DNA from: Liolophura sinensis
Taxonomy: Eukaryota; Mollusca; Polyplacophora; Chitonida; Chitonidae
NCBI RefSeq assembly: GCF_032854445.1
Contig: NC_088297.1
Coordinates: 23,137,127 to 23,201,126, forward strand
DNA: 64,000 nt
Reading direction: 5' to 3'
A program made the translations under genes and the position numbers. The notes beneath the pieces are model-generated. The model saw only the letters and a program-made list of their open reading frames with translations. It was not told the DNA's origin and searched no databases. Position 1 is the first letter of the stretch; each line of letters begins with the position of its first letter. Shown here piece after piece: positions 30,986-44,402 of this stretch.

Positions 30986-33900
30986 TTACTGAGTGCGGAT
31001 CCTCATGAGAGACCAGTTAGAGGCCTGGGACCAAGATGGCGTCCTGGCGTTCACGTTGGTGGTAGAACAGCTGTACTGATAGCGACTACAGGATCCCCAC
31101 CAGCCAGATTTGGCGCAGTATCTCGTGGTCTTAACCAAAAGCCGCCATTTTGTGTACTACTACATCTGTTGTTGTTGTTTTCTCTGTCCTTTGTGCCGAA
31201 GCTGTAGTTTCGCAGGTAGTCAATTGATCGCCTGCAAATAAAATAAACCTTCATAAAGAACAGTTGTACTAAAAACAATTAGCACGTGAAGTTTTACATA
31301 GGTTTAGCATAGGTTAACAAACCTACAGACATAGATCTATATAGGAAGTCAAAAATATAACGTCCCCGTTTATGGAATATTTAGGGCAAAACTTACTCCC
31401 TTAGCTAATAGCGAATGTACCATATTTCAGCTTGACGTTTGTGACTTTTCAAAGAAACATAAATAGTTTTTAACACTGAACCTTTTCCTCAAACAGAGCT
31501 TTGTTTTTTATAGTTTTTGTTATGTGGTTGTTTTCTGTGAAAAGAATTTGCCACTATAGTGGCACACACTGTGTTTGTTTATATCGCACCTGCATTTCCT
31601 GCGGTGTAGCGAACTGACTTCAGCTTAAAGTTGCGGCTGCTGGAATCCATCTGGAAATCCCTGTAATGCGAGTATCGTGAGCTGACCAACACTCGTCCTT
31701 GATGTACACCTTCAGTTCGGAGTGACGCGTCGTCAGGAGGAAATGGCGTCATTACCTGAAAAGAGAAGAGAGGGATAAATCACCGATGTTAATACTTTAG
31801 CCGAGTCAAGCCAAGGACATATGTGTAATCACTGACGTCATGACTGGAGAGAAAGAGAGAGACCAAAAATTACTCAGCGGAGTGGTTTAAAACTTCTTCT
31901 CTGTTTTTCCTATTGGCAACTGTCTGCATGATAGAAACCAGTTATCACCTTATTTCTTAGTTCATGAGTCAAGTCACGCCTAGGACAAACATTGAACATT
32001 TTAGAATACTTAGCGGCATGCCTTACCAGTGAGGCGGCACCATGACTTCTAGTCTAGAATCATGGTCTGCTCTTGTGAAATGGCCGAAATAATAGTTGGT
32101 AACCTCGCATACAGAACAAGAAGACCGGCGACCAGAACAACTTACCCAGCCAATAATCGCTGCCGGCGTCTCCAATCCGTTTTTGTATTCATTCCAAGAT
32201 TTGTCGAATTTCTGGGCACATCCACTTGCTATGTCTCTGCGTTGAATAACCTGTGTGGAAAAACAATATGGAATCGAGGCATCCTTATTTGATTCATCAT
32301 ATGAAGCAGTTAGAGATCAACAAATATATCTTTGACTAAATTGATTATAATTACCACAGGCAATATTTAACATGGAAATGTACAATGTATATTTATACTC
32401 TATTTGCTAAATCCTTTCATATGTTTTCCTGGTATGGTTGTTAAAAGAAATTCTGAGGGCATTTCTTTCCCGAAGTGGTAAACGTTATATTTTGTTGTTA
32501 AGCCCAGCAAAGTTATTGCCATCATTACAAAAATAAAGTTTGATAAATTGCCATTTAACAGGTTCAGTTGACACGACGCAGTTTACCGTAAAAGACTGAT
32601 TAGTGTTTGAAATCGAAAAATATTTGGATGGTAAGTATAACTGACGGTCTTACCGTCCATCCACCGCCGTCACCCATGTAACAGAAAGCCTTCACAGACT
32701 TGCCGGTGAGGCCGAATGGATAGATGTCATAAACACCATCCTCCCTGACGCCATGAAGCTTGTACAACTCGTAACAGTCACGTGCAGTGTACACTTCCGG
32801 GTCGTCTGCGGCGTCTAGCTCAGTCTCGAGACGTTGTATTTGCTGGTTCAAGCTCGTGACACGTGACTGCAGGATGCTGACCTCGCCATTGACCTCTGCA
32901 AGCTCGGCCTCAGTATCGGCCTTGGCTGCGTAGATCTTCCTCAGGGTATCGTCCTTGAACCCGACCGATTCGGTCAAGGACGAGGCAGAGGATTCCAAGT
33001 CGGTGATCTGACAACATAAAGTGTATATGTATGCTACTACTCGTAAAGTTTCATTTTATAAAATTTGTCAGAATATTATCAACTGGAACAGCGCTGAATT
33101 TAGCCAGTCCACTCATTTACACTCAAACATATATGGATCTTTACTGAAGATGAAATGTAGCCCAGTTTTTAATCTTTCACCGGTGAATACTTCTTTTTTT
33201 TAAATACAGATGGTTTAAAAAATACAATTTCGCTCTCTCAGTATTTGCTGAGATGAAAAATAGCTGTCGCCGGTTTAACTGGCCGACCATTCACCGGGAG
33301 ATTCTGATGAAAGGCTCAACGTGATAGGTGAGGCAAGTCAGATGAAACACGGGGGATTTCACATCATGCCCAATCACTGAGGCACTGACTTGCAAGTCGG
33401 ACGACACCTCGTACTGACCAATCCCCGAGACAGCGTGATGGGAGATACTGATGAGAAGTTTGGCATGCCACACGAAACCACGTAGTGTCCAATCAGCGAC
33501 ACGAATGAGTATTACCTGAGCCTCCTGTTGGCTGAGGGTCTCCTCCAAATCGTCACGTGCCTGGGTCAGTTCCTCGTAGGATGCCATCACCTCGGCAAGA
33601 GTGTCGTTAGAGGACTGGAGCAGAGCCACGAGGGTGTCCATATCCTGAGCCAACCCGTCCCGCTCGTCCATCATGGTGTCAACCTGAAAAACAGAGACGC
33701 CAGGGCCATTATTCATCCAGGATTGGACTCGCCCTGCCACGTGTACAGTATATTTACACACACCTAATCACTCCCCGTCGCTAGATGACTGAAAAATTGT
33801 TAAGTGCCACGCAAAACCCTGAGCATGCATACATAAATGGTTCGCCCTATGCTGTGGACATTTTATAAACTCTGAACTTGTCTTCAGCTACTATATGGCG

Positions 33901-35476
33901 TCTATGTAAGCACGTCAGACGCTGAAATGTCTGTCAGTACGTTGCCAAAAGTATTTGGTTCACTTTACAGGCAGTCAGGTTTCCTCTAATCATTAAACTG
34001 ACTGCCGCGAGGTGTGTTAAAAATCCTTGAGTATGGCGTTAAACAAAATCGAATAAATAAATAAATAAAGCAATAAAGAAATAAATAAATAAATAAAATA
34101 TGATAGAAAATATGTCGTCACATAAACCCACGATACAGAGTTCACCTTTTCGTGCGTTTTTATAAGCAATCCGATTTTAACACAGTCAAGCCTAGTGAAA
34201 AATATCATGAAACTGCGCAAATGTTTCATCGCCGCACAATAGCAGTGCAATATCTTACTTAACCCTTTAACGTCATAAGCGGAAATAATTATATGACTTC
34301 CTGACCTGCGCAGTTGCGTTTTGAAGGAGGCGTTCCGTTTTCTTGATATCAGCTTGGACGCTTTCCAGGGCTGCCTGAAGTTCGGCAGTTTCACTGACGT
34401 GAGACTCGATGGTCTTTGTGAGTTTGGCGACTTGAGCTCTGTCTAGGAATTTGAGAAACATGTCAGCTTTATACCTAGAATATAGTGTCAAAAATCTGCA
34501 ATGTATTGTGAGACTGAAGTAAGGAAAGTGGCAAACTGTAAAGAAATATGGCGTATTCCAAACAATCCACAAAAACAACAGCAGATGGTTGGTAGTTTAG
34601 ATCTGACCAACAAGATAAACTGCAACGTCCCAGATTGTCCCACAAATTGTACAATAGACTTTCAACGACAAAAACACAAGGGAAGAGGTTGGTGACAAAC
34701 GGAAACTCGAACATGCGCTATCAGCACATGATGAACCAAACATCATACCAACCTCCCAAACAACGCTGAAACCCCTGTGAGATGTTCAAGTTCTCATGAA
34801 GAATAATGACAATTGTGTCTAAAGCACCCCTATGTTACAATCAACTTTTACTTCACTTTTAATCCCAAAATACACAGCGTGCTGAGAAATAATGACGTCA
34901 TTTTGCAATCGATCTGGGAGCAGAAGTCTTATAGGGCCTACAAGTTGTACATGATTTCATAAACTTTCGAAGCTGAAAACATGCATGCCCAGTCGTTCAA
35001 CAAAGTCTTCAGGACAGCTTTAGTTTCGCATTAAGGTGTCACTAGCATTAAGATTTAAATACGCTTTTGATTTGTTTATGACAAAACTTGATTTCTCATT
35101 GAAATCTGCATGTGATGCGACTAATCAAATTTTGCTGTCATGGATGAAAAGGTGTTATTAGCATCATTTATACCTGCATTTTATTTATTGTTTTTTTATT
35201 AGAGATTCTTTTGTTATTATTTTATTTAACTTAATGGTTTACTTGGAAACATGGCGTAAATCTCCCAGCCGTGGACGCTGCGGATCAGCTCATTGTCCTC
35301 GATGCGAGCAGACGACAGGTCGCACTTCCGGTGTTCCGCCTTGTACTCAAATGATTGACAGGTGTCAAGTTCCAGACACCTAGCGGCGCAGTCTTCTGGC
35401 TCAGCGTTATTCACACGCCCAAGGTCGTTCTGGGCGTCAATCACCGAGTTCCGCACGACAAAGAACTTCTCCACGG
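30986..35476 (-). pseudogene. Decaying PAN/coiled-coil/fibrinogen-domain gene
   Basis: Exons read on the minus strand: PAN/apple 35476-35243, coiled coils 34442-34306 and 33683-33516, coil plus start of the fibrinogen domain 33007-32654 (CYELYKLHG ... GDGGGWT), then fibrinogen-domain exons 32250-32146, 31755-31590 and 31231-30986. Splice phases match the intact gene at 48686-56625. The last three exons carry about five apparent frameshifts: one in 32250-32146 (105 nt against 106 in the intact copy), two in 31755-31590 and two in 31231-30986. I found no signal-peptide exon upstream. It is most likely a pseudogene made by tandem duplication; assembly indels are an alternative, although the sister gene read by the same assembly has none. 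Confidence 0.8.
34012..34100 (+). repeat. SINE tail fragment
   Basis: The sequence CCTTGAGTATGGCGTTAAAC followed by AAAT repeats lies in an intron of the decaying gene. Confidence 0.6.
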
Positions 35477-36778
35477 CTACACAAAAAATGCATAAGGGAA
35501 TGGTCACGCAGTCATAATACCAACGGACATACCTTACTCATTCTACAATGGGCAAAGTATGAAGTATGATGAGATAGGCTTATACCCATATGAGTATACA
35601 TGGAGTGGTTATAGCTTAACGCCACTGCGGCAATAGATCTACATGTCGTTCAACTTGTAACTTAAAATTATAGAACAGGTAAGCTAGTTCTAGTTGGAAA
35701 TTAGAAGTTACAAGTTGGAGTTCTAAATAAATTATTTCTCTATTATTTCAGCCATATCGTGGCGAGAACAAGTTAAAACCAGGAGATTGTAAACGATTTG
35801 ATTTTTTTAGAACAAACAAAATCAAACAAAATCATGGCTGTTATGTTCCATAAAGCGATACCAGTGGCCAAGCATCAAGGCCCAGCTGACTGTCAAAAAA
35901 GAAAACCAACAGATGCTAACACACATAAAGACGAATAGCTTTGTTCAACTGCCGAAGTACATAGACAATGAAAAATTCAACACAGTCAACCTGCATGTAC
36001 AAATTGTAACAGTATTTACAAAAACAGGCAACATGGAGAAAAAGCATGACAAAAATGAAAAGTGAATTTGAACCCCACCAGATATCATATAAAATACGTC
36101 TAATGATGAAAATCACCACAGCGTGTTTATTGAGTTAGGTCTTGTCGATCACCGCACCTGGTTCTGTGCGGCATTCTAAAGCCCGACTCTTCCTTACGAA
36201 CGTGTAAGGTCTAGACCTGAATAGAAACTGGAATCCGCGATATTTCTTTAACAGTTGATTTTGGTCAAATAAGAGAACCATGTTTTCGGCTTGTCATGAC
36301 GCAAGGTATTGTGTGGATAGACATTTTTCCTATATTTCGCCTTGGCTTTGGAGTTATATTGGTGATAGCACGGGGTATGGGGGAATGCCGTCGGGATTGT
36401 TGCGGATTACCCATGATGCATTGCGAACTGGGCTGACTTTACGTGCAAACATTGAAATTTGTTCATTGATAACTGTGGAGACTGAAGGGAGAGTTGTTCA
36501 ATTCTCGCTTTGAGTGACAGCCGGTCGATCTATGGTGCAGATTACCTACAGCATGTGTTAAATGCACAGGCTTACATGTCTATGTCTGAAGTAGGGTGGT
36601 GTCATTTAAATATTTCTAGCGAGAAAACTATAGATCGTAGCTCAGATCTGTTGACATGCATCAGAAACTACATGTCTTGGGCTACAATTTGGTGCAAGTC
36701 TCAGATTTTCGTAGCTTTCCTAGTTCTCGAGTTAGAGGCCATTTAAATTAAGTGAATGAAACAAGTTAGACCAAATTT
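35477..36778. other. Upstream flank of the decaying gene, no gene seen
   Basis: I find no signal-peptide exon, promoter or repeat that I can support on either strand. The DNA transposon begins at its right end. Confidence 0.4.
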
Positions 36779-36789
36779 CGCGACCTGAG

Positions 36790-37320
36790 AATAACAGGGT
36801 TCTAACTGACATTTTTGTGAAAAATGAGTTTGATGGTGGGTATTGTTTGTGTAACAAAGTTCTATCTACTGAAAGAACTTGATGACCTGAAACCTAATAG
36901 TAATGCTGTCTACAACACAATTACAGAGTTCTAATTCACGATTGGACACACTGGTCAGAATAACATGGTTCTATCTGTCGCCTTTGTCCAGTAAGAGTGG
37001 GTGTCTTATCTTCCTGAATCGACAACCAACCAGATTCCAGGTTACATTCACAGTAGGTGAACCTCCATCTAGCAGAATAGCTGAAAGCATGGATTTGGCT
37101 CGTCTTTTAGCCCAACTTGATCGTCCCAGTGACGAAGAACATGGTGACACCGACACAAGTAGTATGCAGGACAGGTAAGGAAGTGTTTTGGGGTGGATTT
37201 GCACATGTAAAGTAACTTAATCTCTCGTGATATATTACTTAATGTAAGTTTCAATGTAGTGTGGACATCATACCATCACCAGATCAACCACATAGAGTCA
37301 AATAGAACCTTGTAACTCTA
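36790..37320. repeat. Subterminal motif array, left end of the transposon
   Basis: Copies of the motif AACANGGTTCTA(A/T)CT occur at about 36790-36810, 36851-36870, 36920-36939 and 36960-36979 in plus orientation and at 37301-37320 inverted. Right-end copies lie at about 39759-39778 (inverted), 39801-39820 (plus) and 39993-40012 (inverted). These look like transposase binding sites. Confidence 0.7.
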
Positions 37321-39557
37321 AACTGAACAAAAAGACAAGTCCGTTTTCAGGGTGTCTCCAAACAGAGCTTCCAGCTTAGTTGATGTGTATATAATGCATG
37401 AAAGTCATGTAAATAAAAAATACCAATTTTACGATGCAAAAATTATAAAAAAATAAAAATAAAAATAAACATGAACTGTGTTAAAAATGTAAATATATAT
37501 TGAAATATGTATATAATTATTTCCAAGCTGAAGCAATCGATTTCCGTAAAAAATGTTTTTTTTGTTTTTTTTTTTGTTACAGTGATTCTGCTGAATACGT
37601 GACGGTTGACCCTGTTATAACCTTTGATGGAGACCCTTCCTCTGCAACAACAGAATCTCTTGGGGAAGGATGTTCCAGTAACAATACCACAGATGAAGAT
37701 ATTGCTCGTCCATATCCGATGGAGGCCTCTACGATTGCTGACGACTCTCAGAAAGATCCAGATGTTGCTGACTCCTGCGTGGACGATGACTCCTCCACTG
37801 ATGAATCTGCGTCCCTGGGTGAACATCTTAAAAAGGGACGGTCTCGTAAACGAGCACGAGATCCAAGTCAATGGAAAGCTAATGTACGGAAGAGGCTATG
37901 CCAGGAAGGGAAACCCTACCTTTCTGTTAGGAAAAAGATGGTAACAGGGAGAGAAATAAAGAATTTGAAAAACTGTCATACGTCTTGCAGGTTTAAATGC
38001 ATGGAAAACATTAGCCAGGAAGATAGGGTTCAGATTCATGATGCTTATTACCAGTTGAATCAAAACCGTAAATATGATTTCATTGCTACAACTACAAGTT
38101 ACGGTAAGACAGACAGGCCCACTGGAAAGGGCCCCTCCCGGAGGAAGAAATCAATTAGATATTTCTTCTTCCTTTCCGAGAAGAAAATGCGTGTTTGCAA
38201 GCCATACTATCTGGGCACATTATGTATTAGTCAAAAGGTCATATACAATGTCCATGAGAAAAAAGACAAAACTGGTACACCAAAAGCAGACGGAAGAGGC
38301 AAGCATGCCAAGAAAGTCACACATGAAGAGGTTGTTCAGGGAGTAAAAAATCATATCCTGTCTTTTCCGGCTGTTGAGTCGCACTATTGTCGTGCAAAAA
38401 CAGAAAAACGCTACTTGGAATCGAACTTGAATGTAACAAAAATGTACGACCTCTATGTGGAAAAGTGTAATGTAGACAAAACGGCTGCTGTAAAGCTCTC
38501 TTTCTATCGTCATACTTTCAATTCAATGATTCCAGCTCTTGATTTCCATAAGCCTAAGTCTGACAGATGCGACAAATGTGAGATATATGACACTGCCAAA
38601 AACAACAACCTCTTAACTGACACGCTACAGCAATCTCACCAAGCCCATGTGAACGAAAAGGAAGCCATGCGTGAAGAAAGGCGAACTGATCGCAACAACA
38701 AAGATAAGCTCGTTGTTTCCTTTGACCTGCAAAATGTGATCACATGCCCAAAGGCTGAAATAAGCTCGTTCTTCTACAGGAGAAAGTTAAACATGTACAA
38801 CTTAACAGGATATGATTCCATTTCTAAAACTGGTTACTGTGCTGTTTGGTGTGAGACAGTAAGTGGGCGTTCTGCCAATGACATAGCGAGTGCGCTGATT
38901 CAAATACTTGAAAGAGTCGTTGTTAATCACAAAGGGATGGTCAAACACATCACCACATGGAGTGATAGCTGTGTGCCGCAGAACAGAAACAGTGTGATTG
39001 CGTTTGCTGTCGCAGAGTTTCTCAACAGACATCCAGATATTGAAACAGTGACCATGAAATATTGCACACCCAGTCATTCTGCAGTGCAAGAGATTGACAA
39101 CATCCATAGTGTCTTGGAAAAGGTGATGTCTGTAGCTGAATTTTACTCACCAGTGTCAGCTATTCGAATCATGCTAAAGGCTAGGAGAAAATGTCCATAC
39201 ACTGTCATTCAGATGAGGGGTGACCACTTTAAGGACTACCAAACTTGTGCCAAATCTCTTTCCTACACTAAGATCCCTTTCTCGAAAGTAACCTCATTGA
39301 AGCTGTCGTTTGAAACACCATTTCAGGTCCAGTACAAAACCTCCCAGCAATCTGAGAGATTTGAAGTTGGGGATCTAAATCATTTAAGGAGGGGAAGGCA
39401 AAACCGGGTAATGAGTTTTGATAATCTGCGGCCAAAAGCTCTGGATAGTGGGCAGTTTCATAAAATCCCCCAAGCCAAAGTAGCTGATCTCAAGGAAATG
39501 ATGAAATTCATGCCCCTGGTAGACAGAGAATATTACAAAGCAACATTCCGTATCTGA
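37089..39557 (+). CDS. Putative DDE/RNase H-like transposase, 2 exons
   Basis: Exon 1 is 37089-37174 and exon 2 is 37583-39557; donor AG|GTAAGG and acceptor TTACAG|T give matching phases and 686 residues. The N-terminal region is acidic, then basic (KKGRSRKRARD). A Cys-containing segment (KSDRCDKCEIYD) precedes the catalytic-type blocks: VVSFDLQNV, then TTWSDSCVPQNRN, then PSHSAVQEIDNIHSVLEK. The two Asp and a following acidic residue are candidates for the catalytic triad. I recall similar proteins in cnidarians and arthropods as uncharacterised (DUF7869-like), but I am not sure of the superfamily. The frame is uninterrupted, so the element may have moved recently. Confidence 0.75.
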
Positions 39558-40023
39558 TATGTAATATGGAACTTTAATACTGAACTGGTGAACTTGCGTG
39601 GTTACGCAATTGCCATTTGCATGTATTTTGTTTGTTCTGGGAGTCTGTTTCTTAATGACACTATCACACAGTGAATGTTCTCAGTAATTACAAGTAAAGC
39701 CGATTTGTTTCATAAAATGTTGTTCAGTTACTGCTTTTTTAAAAATTTCTTGACATCAGATAGAACCTTGTAACTTTTAGTGGTACTTTGGCTTTTAAAG
39801 TAACAAGGTTCTATTTGTAGCATTTGAATTGCTAACTTCCTAAGTTTTACAGAAAACCCGGAGATCATCGGGCGTGAAAAAGTACACACTACAATGAAAC
39901 AATATAGGCTCATACTTAAATCGTTCATTTATGACTCAGTGGACGGTGAGCACTTGTACTTTACAAGTCATTTCATCGAAATGACCTTCATGTTAGTTAG
40001 AACCCTGTTATTCTCAGGTCGCG

Positions 40024-41470
40024 CAATGGCGAGCTTCAAAACTTATCAATGCATGTACAAGATATTTTAAAACTTGTTCTAACTGGGATCACTCTGCAAA
40101 GTACATCAAATTTCAAAAGAATCCGTTCGTTCCTTCTTGAGAAGACCATTTTTAAAGGTTTTGATCCTTGTTTCTAAAATCACAAAATTTCAACAACACC
40201 CAATAAAAACTTTTCTTTTTACAGCTCATAAAGCTCCCCCACCCCCACCCAACAAATAATAAAAATCCGAACCATTTCAATAGGTGTTCCAGCACGGAGT
40301 GCTAGGCCAACTAATTAGACGCACATTTCAGAAACCTATATTTCTGCACATGCAGATGTAGCGACATCGTGAAAGCCTGGCTATGACAAGAGTTATTTGT
40401 ATTATCAAGAAATGAATATGTTCCGTTTGAACCCCAATTTCTACAGTAATAGATGTAGTGAACAGGCTCAGTGTGAAGTCATGCTTCTACAATAACAGCA
40501 ATAACGACACCAGCGATACCAGTCTATCAAGTACGGAATTGTATGTGTAAACAGTAGAGATCAACAGGTTCATGGTGAACTCATACGGTTGCAGTAACAG
40601 CAGTATATACTATACTATATGCTATACTGGTATATCAGAAGAATTGTATATAGAAAACGGAGATGACTAGATTTAATGTAAACCTGTTTAATTCTGTAGT
40701 TTCGAGTACACGTGAATGGACTATAGATAAACACAGATGCCATGTCCTAGTCAGGGGAAGAAACCAGTGGTAATAAAAGCAAAAACTCACCCGCCTGGCT
40801 AGAAATGACAAAGAGACCTGCAAAATAATTAATGGTAGGGCTTGAGTTTTGAAATGAAACCGCGCCATGAGAAAATCTGGCTAATTTTAATTTTTCCTTG
40901 CCTGATCAGTGAGATCGTTTTTTTCAATGTTTTATCATGAACAAGAAATATAGCTGCTTTGCCGTGGATGTTCGATAAATGCGACCAGACTACATGTAGA
41001 GGTAAGAGAAGGTGGAGGACCTACAGACTTCAGAACAAGCATCGTCTTCATGTTCATTTTTAATTGAATGATATTTTATGTTGAGGTGAAGAATATTTTT
41101 ACTTAAACAATGGTTATAAACATTTGTCATATTTCAATCGGAACATCAGATGGAAACTTCTTGCGTACTCGTTACAGCACGTCCGCCGCTTTCTGTTCGT
41201 TCGATTTTCATCGCCAGGAGCACATTTTGCATAAAATTCCTGAACCACTCTAAGGTCACTGGGGTCACGGTGATGAGACAGGAAGTGATACCAGAAAGCA
41301 CAAAACCGTCACTTTAACCTTTGTTTCTTATAATACTTCATATATATGTATTCCCTTTATCTAAAGTATGCACAACGTGATTCTTACCAGCACGTGTAAT
41401 AATTTCATTACTGAATACTGATTAAATAGTTCCGCGCGAGGACACCGGTAGTGAAGCTTAGCATAAACAT
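40024..41470. other. Stretch without recognised gene
   Basis: No coding exon, RNA gene or clear repeat is visible between the transposon and the 150-bp tandem repeat. Confidence 0.45.
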
Positions 41471-42070
41471 GCCTACTTGCGTCGTACAGGTTCCAAAGAT
41501 CAAGCTTGTCTGGTGGTGACATCGATGTAAAGCGTGCATAGAGAGCGGCATATGCGCTGAAAGAAGTATGAACTTTTTGACGTAAGACGAAAAATACCCG
41601 CGTTAACTAGATTCAAACATGCCTACGTGCGTCGTACAGGCTCCAAAGATCAAGCTTGTCTGGTGGTGACATCGATGTAAAGCGTGCATAGAGAGCGGCA
41701 TATGCGCTGAAAGAAGTATGAACTTTTTGACGTAAGACGAAAAATACCCGCGTTAACTAGATTCGAACATGCCTACGTGCGTCGTACAGGCTCCAAAGAT
41801 CAAGCTTGTCTGGTGGTGACATCGATGTAAAGCGTGCATAGAGAGCGGCACATGCGCTGAAAGAAGTATGAACTTTTTGACGTAAGACGAAAAATACCCG
41901 CGTTAACTAGATTCAAACATGCCTACGTGCGTCGTACAGGCTCCAAAGATCAAGCTTGTCTGGTGGTGACATCGATGTAAAGCGTGCATAGAGAGCGGCG
42001 CGTGCGCTGTAAGAAGTATGAACTTCTTGACGTAAGGCGAAAAATACCCGCGTTAACTAGATTCGAACGG
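41471..42070. repeat. Tandem repeat, four copies of 150 bp
   Basis: Units start with GCCTACNTGCGTCGTACAGG at 41471, 41621, 41771 and 41921 and differ at only a few positions each. Read in reverse, each unit junction contains GTTCGAATCTAG or a variant, which resembles a tRNA B-box. Confidence 0.92.
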
Positions 42071-43488
42071 GCGACCCAACACAGTGACTATGACTGAGTA
42101 TGTTATATGCATACATGTACAGAGAACACGGTTCGTTTAGCGACAGATACAACCGGCACACTGAAGAATTAAAAGTTTTAGTCGCATACTCACAGAGGCA
42201 GATGAACGTCTTCATCGTGACTGTAGTGGGTCGTCTTATGCTCAAACACACACATCTCAGCCTTATTTATACCTCGATGAGGAGCCGTCCGAAACAAGCA
42301 GCTGTAAACTTCTGCCAATTCATAGTCTTTATTGCAATAATCTCTGATTACGGGCTGAAACCTGATCTCTGATGACATGTGCTTTTGACGGTTGTCTGAT
42401 AATTGCTTTATCTCTGTTGTCGAAGCAGGGTAATTGGTCATTGAAGGCTTTTAACTTCAGAAGCAGCTGCCCAGGTATATCATGTCTAGAGGATATTTAA
42501 GATCGAAGACATATTTTAGACGAGCAATAATCTAATCAATAACAGTAAATTCATTTGGCAAAGTTTTCGGTAAGGTTTTTCACAGAGCGGCACACACTCA
42601 CACACACCCAATATGACGGCCATGTGCATCACTTCTTAATTTACTTAGTGGCTTATTTACAACAGTTTACTTGTTCTGGTTTACAATATTTGTGGGCACG
42701 TTTTATTACACCTGTTTTTCCTTAAACAGACTAATTTTTTGATGATTATGAATAAACCACTGGATAACGGACGCATGCTGGTGTGTTTATATTGATGGTT
42801 ACCCAATTAAAATTTCTCTCAAAAGAAAAATCAGCAAAAGATCATAACAAATTTCATTTGTCCATGTCGAGGAAACCAGTCATTTATACGTTTCAGGTCT
42901 GGCCATTGACAAAATGTTAATGTTAAGCCACTGTATATTTTACTCTGGTTAAGAGCCAACTTATATGTTCAATATCTTCAAATTTGACTCGCACTGTCCT
43001 AAAACAGCTTATATTCTGAAGGAATCGTTTGTCTAGTATTTTTATACCCTATCTTTTAACATTCTCCATACATTTTAGTTACGAATGCCCTTGTCGAGTA
43101 TTAGACATGACCTTTTTTGCAGGGTATTACAGCTATCATAGAATTTGTTCATTCTATCACCATAGATTTTTCTCCATCTAATCTTCAACATGCTAAAGCA
43201 AAAGCCCGGTGACTATGAATGTATCACAAGATATTGTTGCTATGTGTAGGCGCTGCGATAACAATTCACTAAGCACATCGCTTCTACAAACTGACAAGAG
43301 TCAAAAAGTTTGATTTGTCTGAGTACATTTCCGATATATGTAGAGCTGTGATTGGGAAAGGACAGATTTTATTCACCACCCATAAAGGCCAAGTTATATT
43401 TGGACGCATAACATTAGCGTTAAACAAGGAGAAATGATGAACTTTGGTATCAGGTTGTGAGAGGTAGGCCTACGATGTACACAGAGCT
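42071..43488. other. Stretch without recognised gene
   Basis: AT-rich sequence; I see no exon or repeat that I can support. Confidence 0.4.
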
Positions 43489-44114
43489 GGGCCCAGTTTC
43501 AGACAGATGTCGCACAGGTACTATAATCCAACATACGACATTAGTGCGAGATGTCGTACAGCTACTATAATCGCATATAGGACAGGGGTGCGAGATGTCG
43601 TACAGCTACTATAATCGCACATATAGGACAGTGGTGCGAGATGTCGTACAGGTACTATAATCGCACATATAGGACAGTGGTGCGAGATGTCGTACAGGTA
43701 CTGTAATCGCACATATAGGACAGTGGTGCGAGATGTCGTACAGGTACTGTAATCGCACATATAGGACAGTGGTGCGAGATGTCGTACAGGTACTGTAATC
43801 GCACATATAGGGCAGTGGTGCGAGATGTCGTACAGCTACTGTAATCGCACATATAGGACAGTGGTGCGACATGTCGTACAGGTACTGTAATCGCACATAT
43901 AGGACAGTGGTGCGAAATGTCGTACAGGTACTGTAATCGCACATATAGGACAGTGGTGCGAGATGTCGTACAGGTACTGTAATCGCACATATAGGACAGT
44001 GGTGCCAGATGTCGTACAGGTACTATAATCGCACATATAGGACAGTGGTGCGAGATGTCGTACAGGTACTATAATCGCATATATAGGACAGTGGTGCATT
44101 GTGAAACTGGGCCC
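43489..44114. mobile_element. Inverted-repeat-bounded element filled with a 46-bp minisatellite
   Basis: GGGCCCAGTTTCA at 43489-43501 is repeated inverted at 44102-44114. Between them are about 13 tandem copies of a 46-bp unit (GTCGTACAGGTACTATAATC, then GCACATATAGGACAGTGGTG). Similar GGGCCC-GTTTCA ends occur in small foldback transposons of marine invertebrates, from memory. No clear target-site duplication is visible. Confidence 0.75.
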
Positions 44115-44402
44115 TGATGAACAGAAAATGGTAAGCTAATTCCAGCACAGGAAGGTTATGCAAGAAAATGGTCAAAACGGGTAAAGGTACACGTTGATCG
44201 TTCAGTACTTTACGGTTAGGTGGTTTGTGCAATGAACGATGTACTATAGACCTATTTACTGACCTTCAACTGGCCTTTAGACAAAATGCATCATTGTTTC
44301 AGCGGGTAGAGCTCCTATAACAATATCATCTTTATATGTGAGATTTTCTTGATTTTTCTGTGTTTTGTTTATTACTATACTCAATTTTTCACTTATAATT
44401 TA

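Larger units (their letters stand above)
36779..40023 (+). mobile_element. DNA transposon with intact-looking transposase gene
   Basis: The left end (36779-36807, CGCGACCTGAGAATAACAGG...) is repeated inverted at 39995-40023 over 29 bases. CGCG occurs at both outer edges, so a 4-bp target duplication CGCG is possible; because it is self-complementary the exact end is ambiguous. Related motifs (TAACANGGTTCTA) recur inside both ends. A two-exon transposase gene lies between them without interruption. The element sits upstream of the decaying fibrinogen-domain gene. Confidence 0.88.

Noticed and set aside
41030-41075. Signal-peptide exon for the decaying fibrinogen-domain gene (minus-strand ATG cluster)
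   Set aside because: The reading is not clearly hydrophobic and the distance and phase are unsupported.
43489-44114. Possible CRISPR array (regular repeats)
   Set aside because: The 46-bp units are contiguous with no unique spacers, in a eukaryotic context.
43521-44232. Overlapping minus-strand frames of up to 111 codons in repeating peptide units
   Set aside because: They are products of the 46-bp minisatellite; no start context, splice signals or flanking coding support them.
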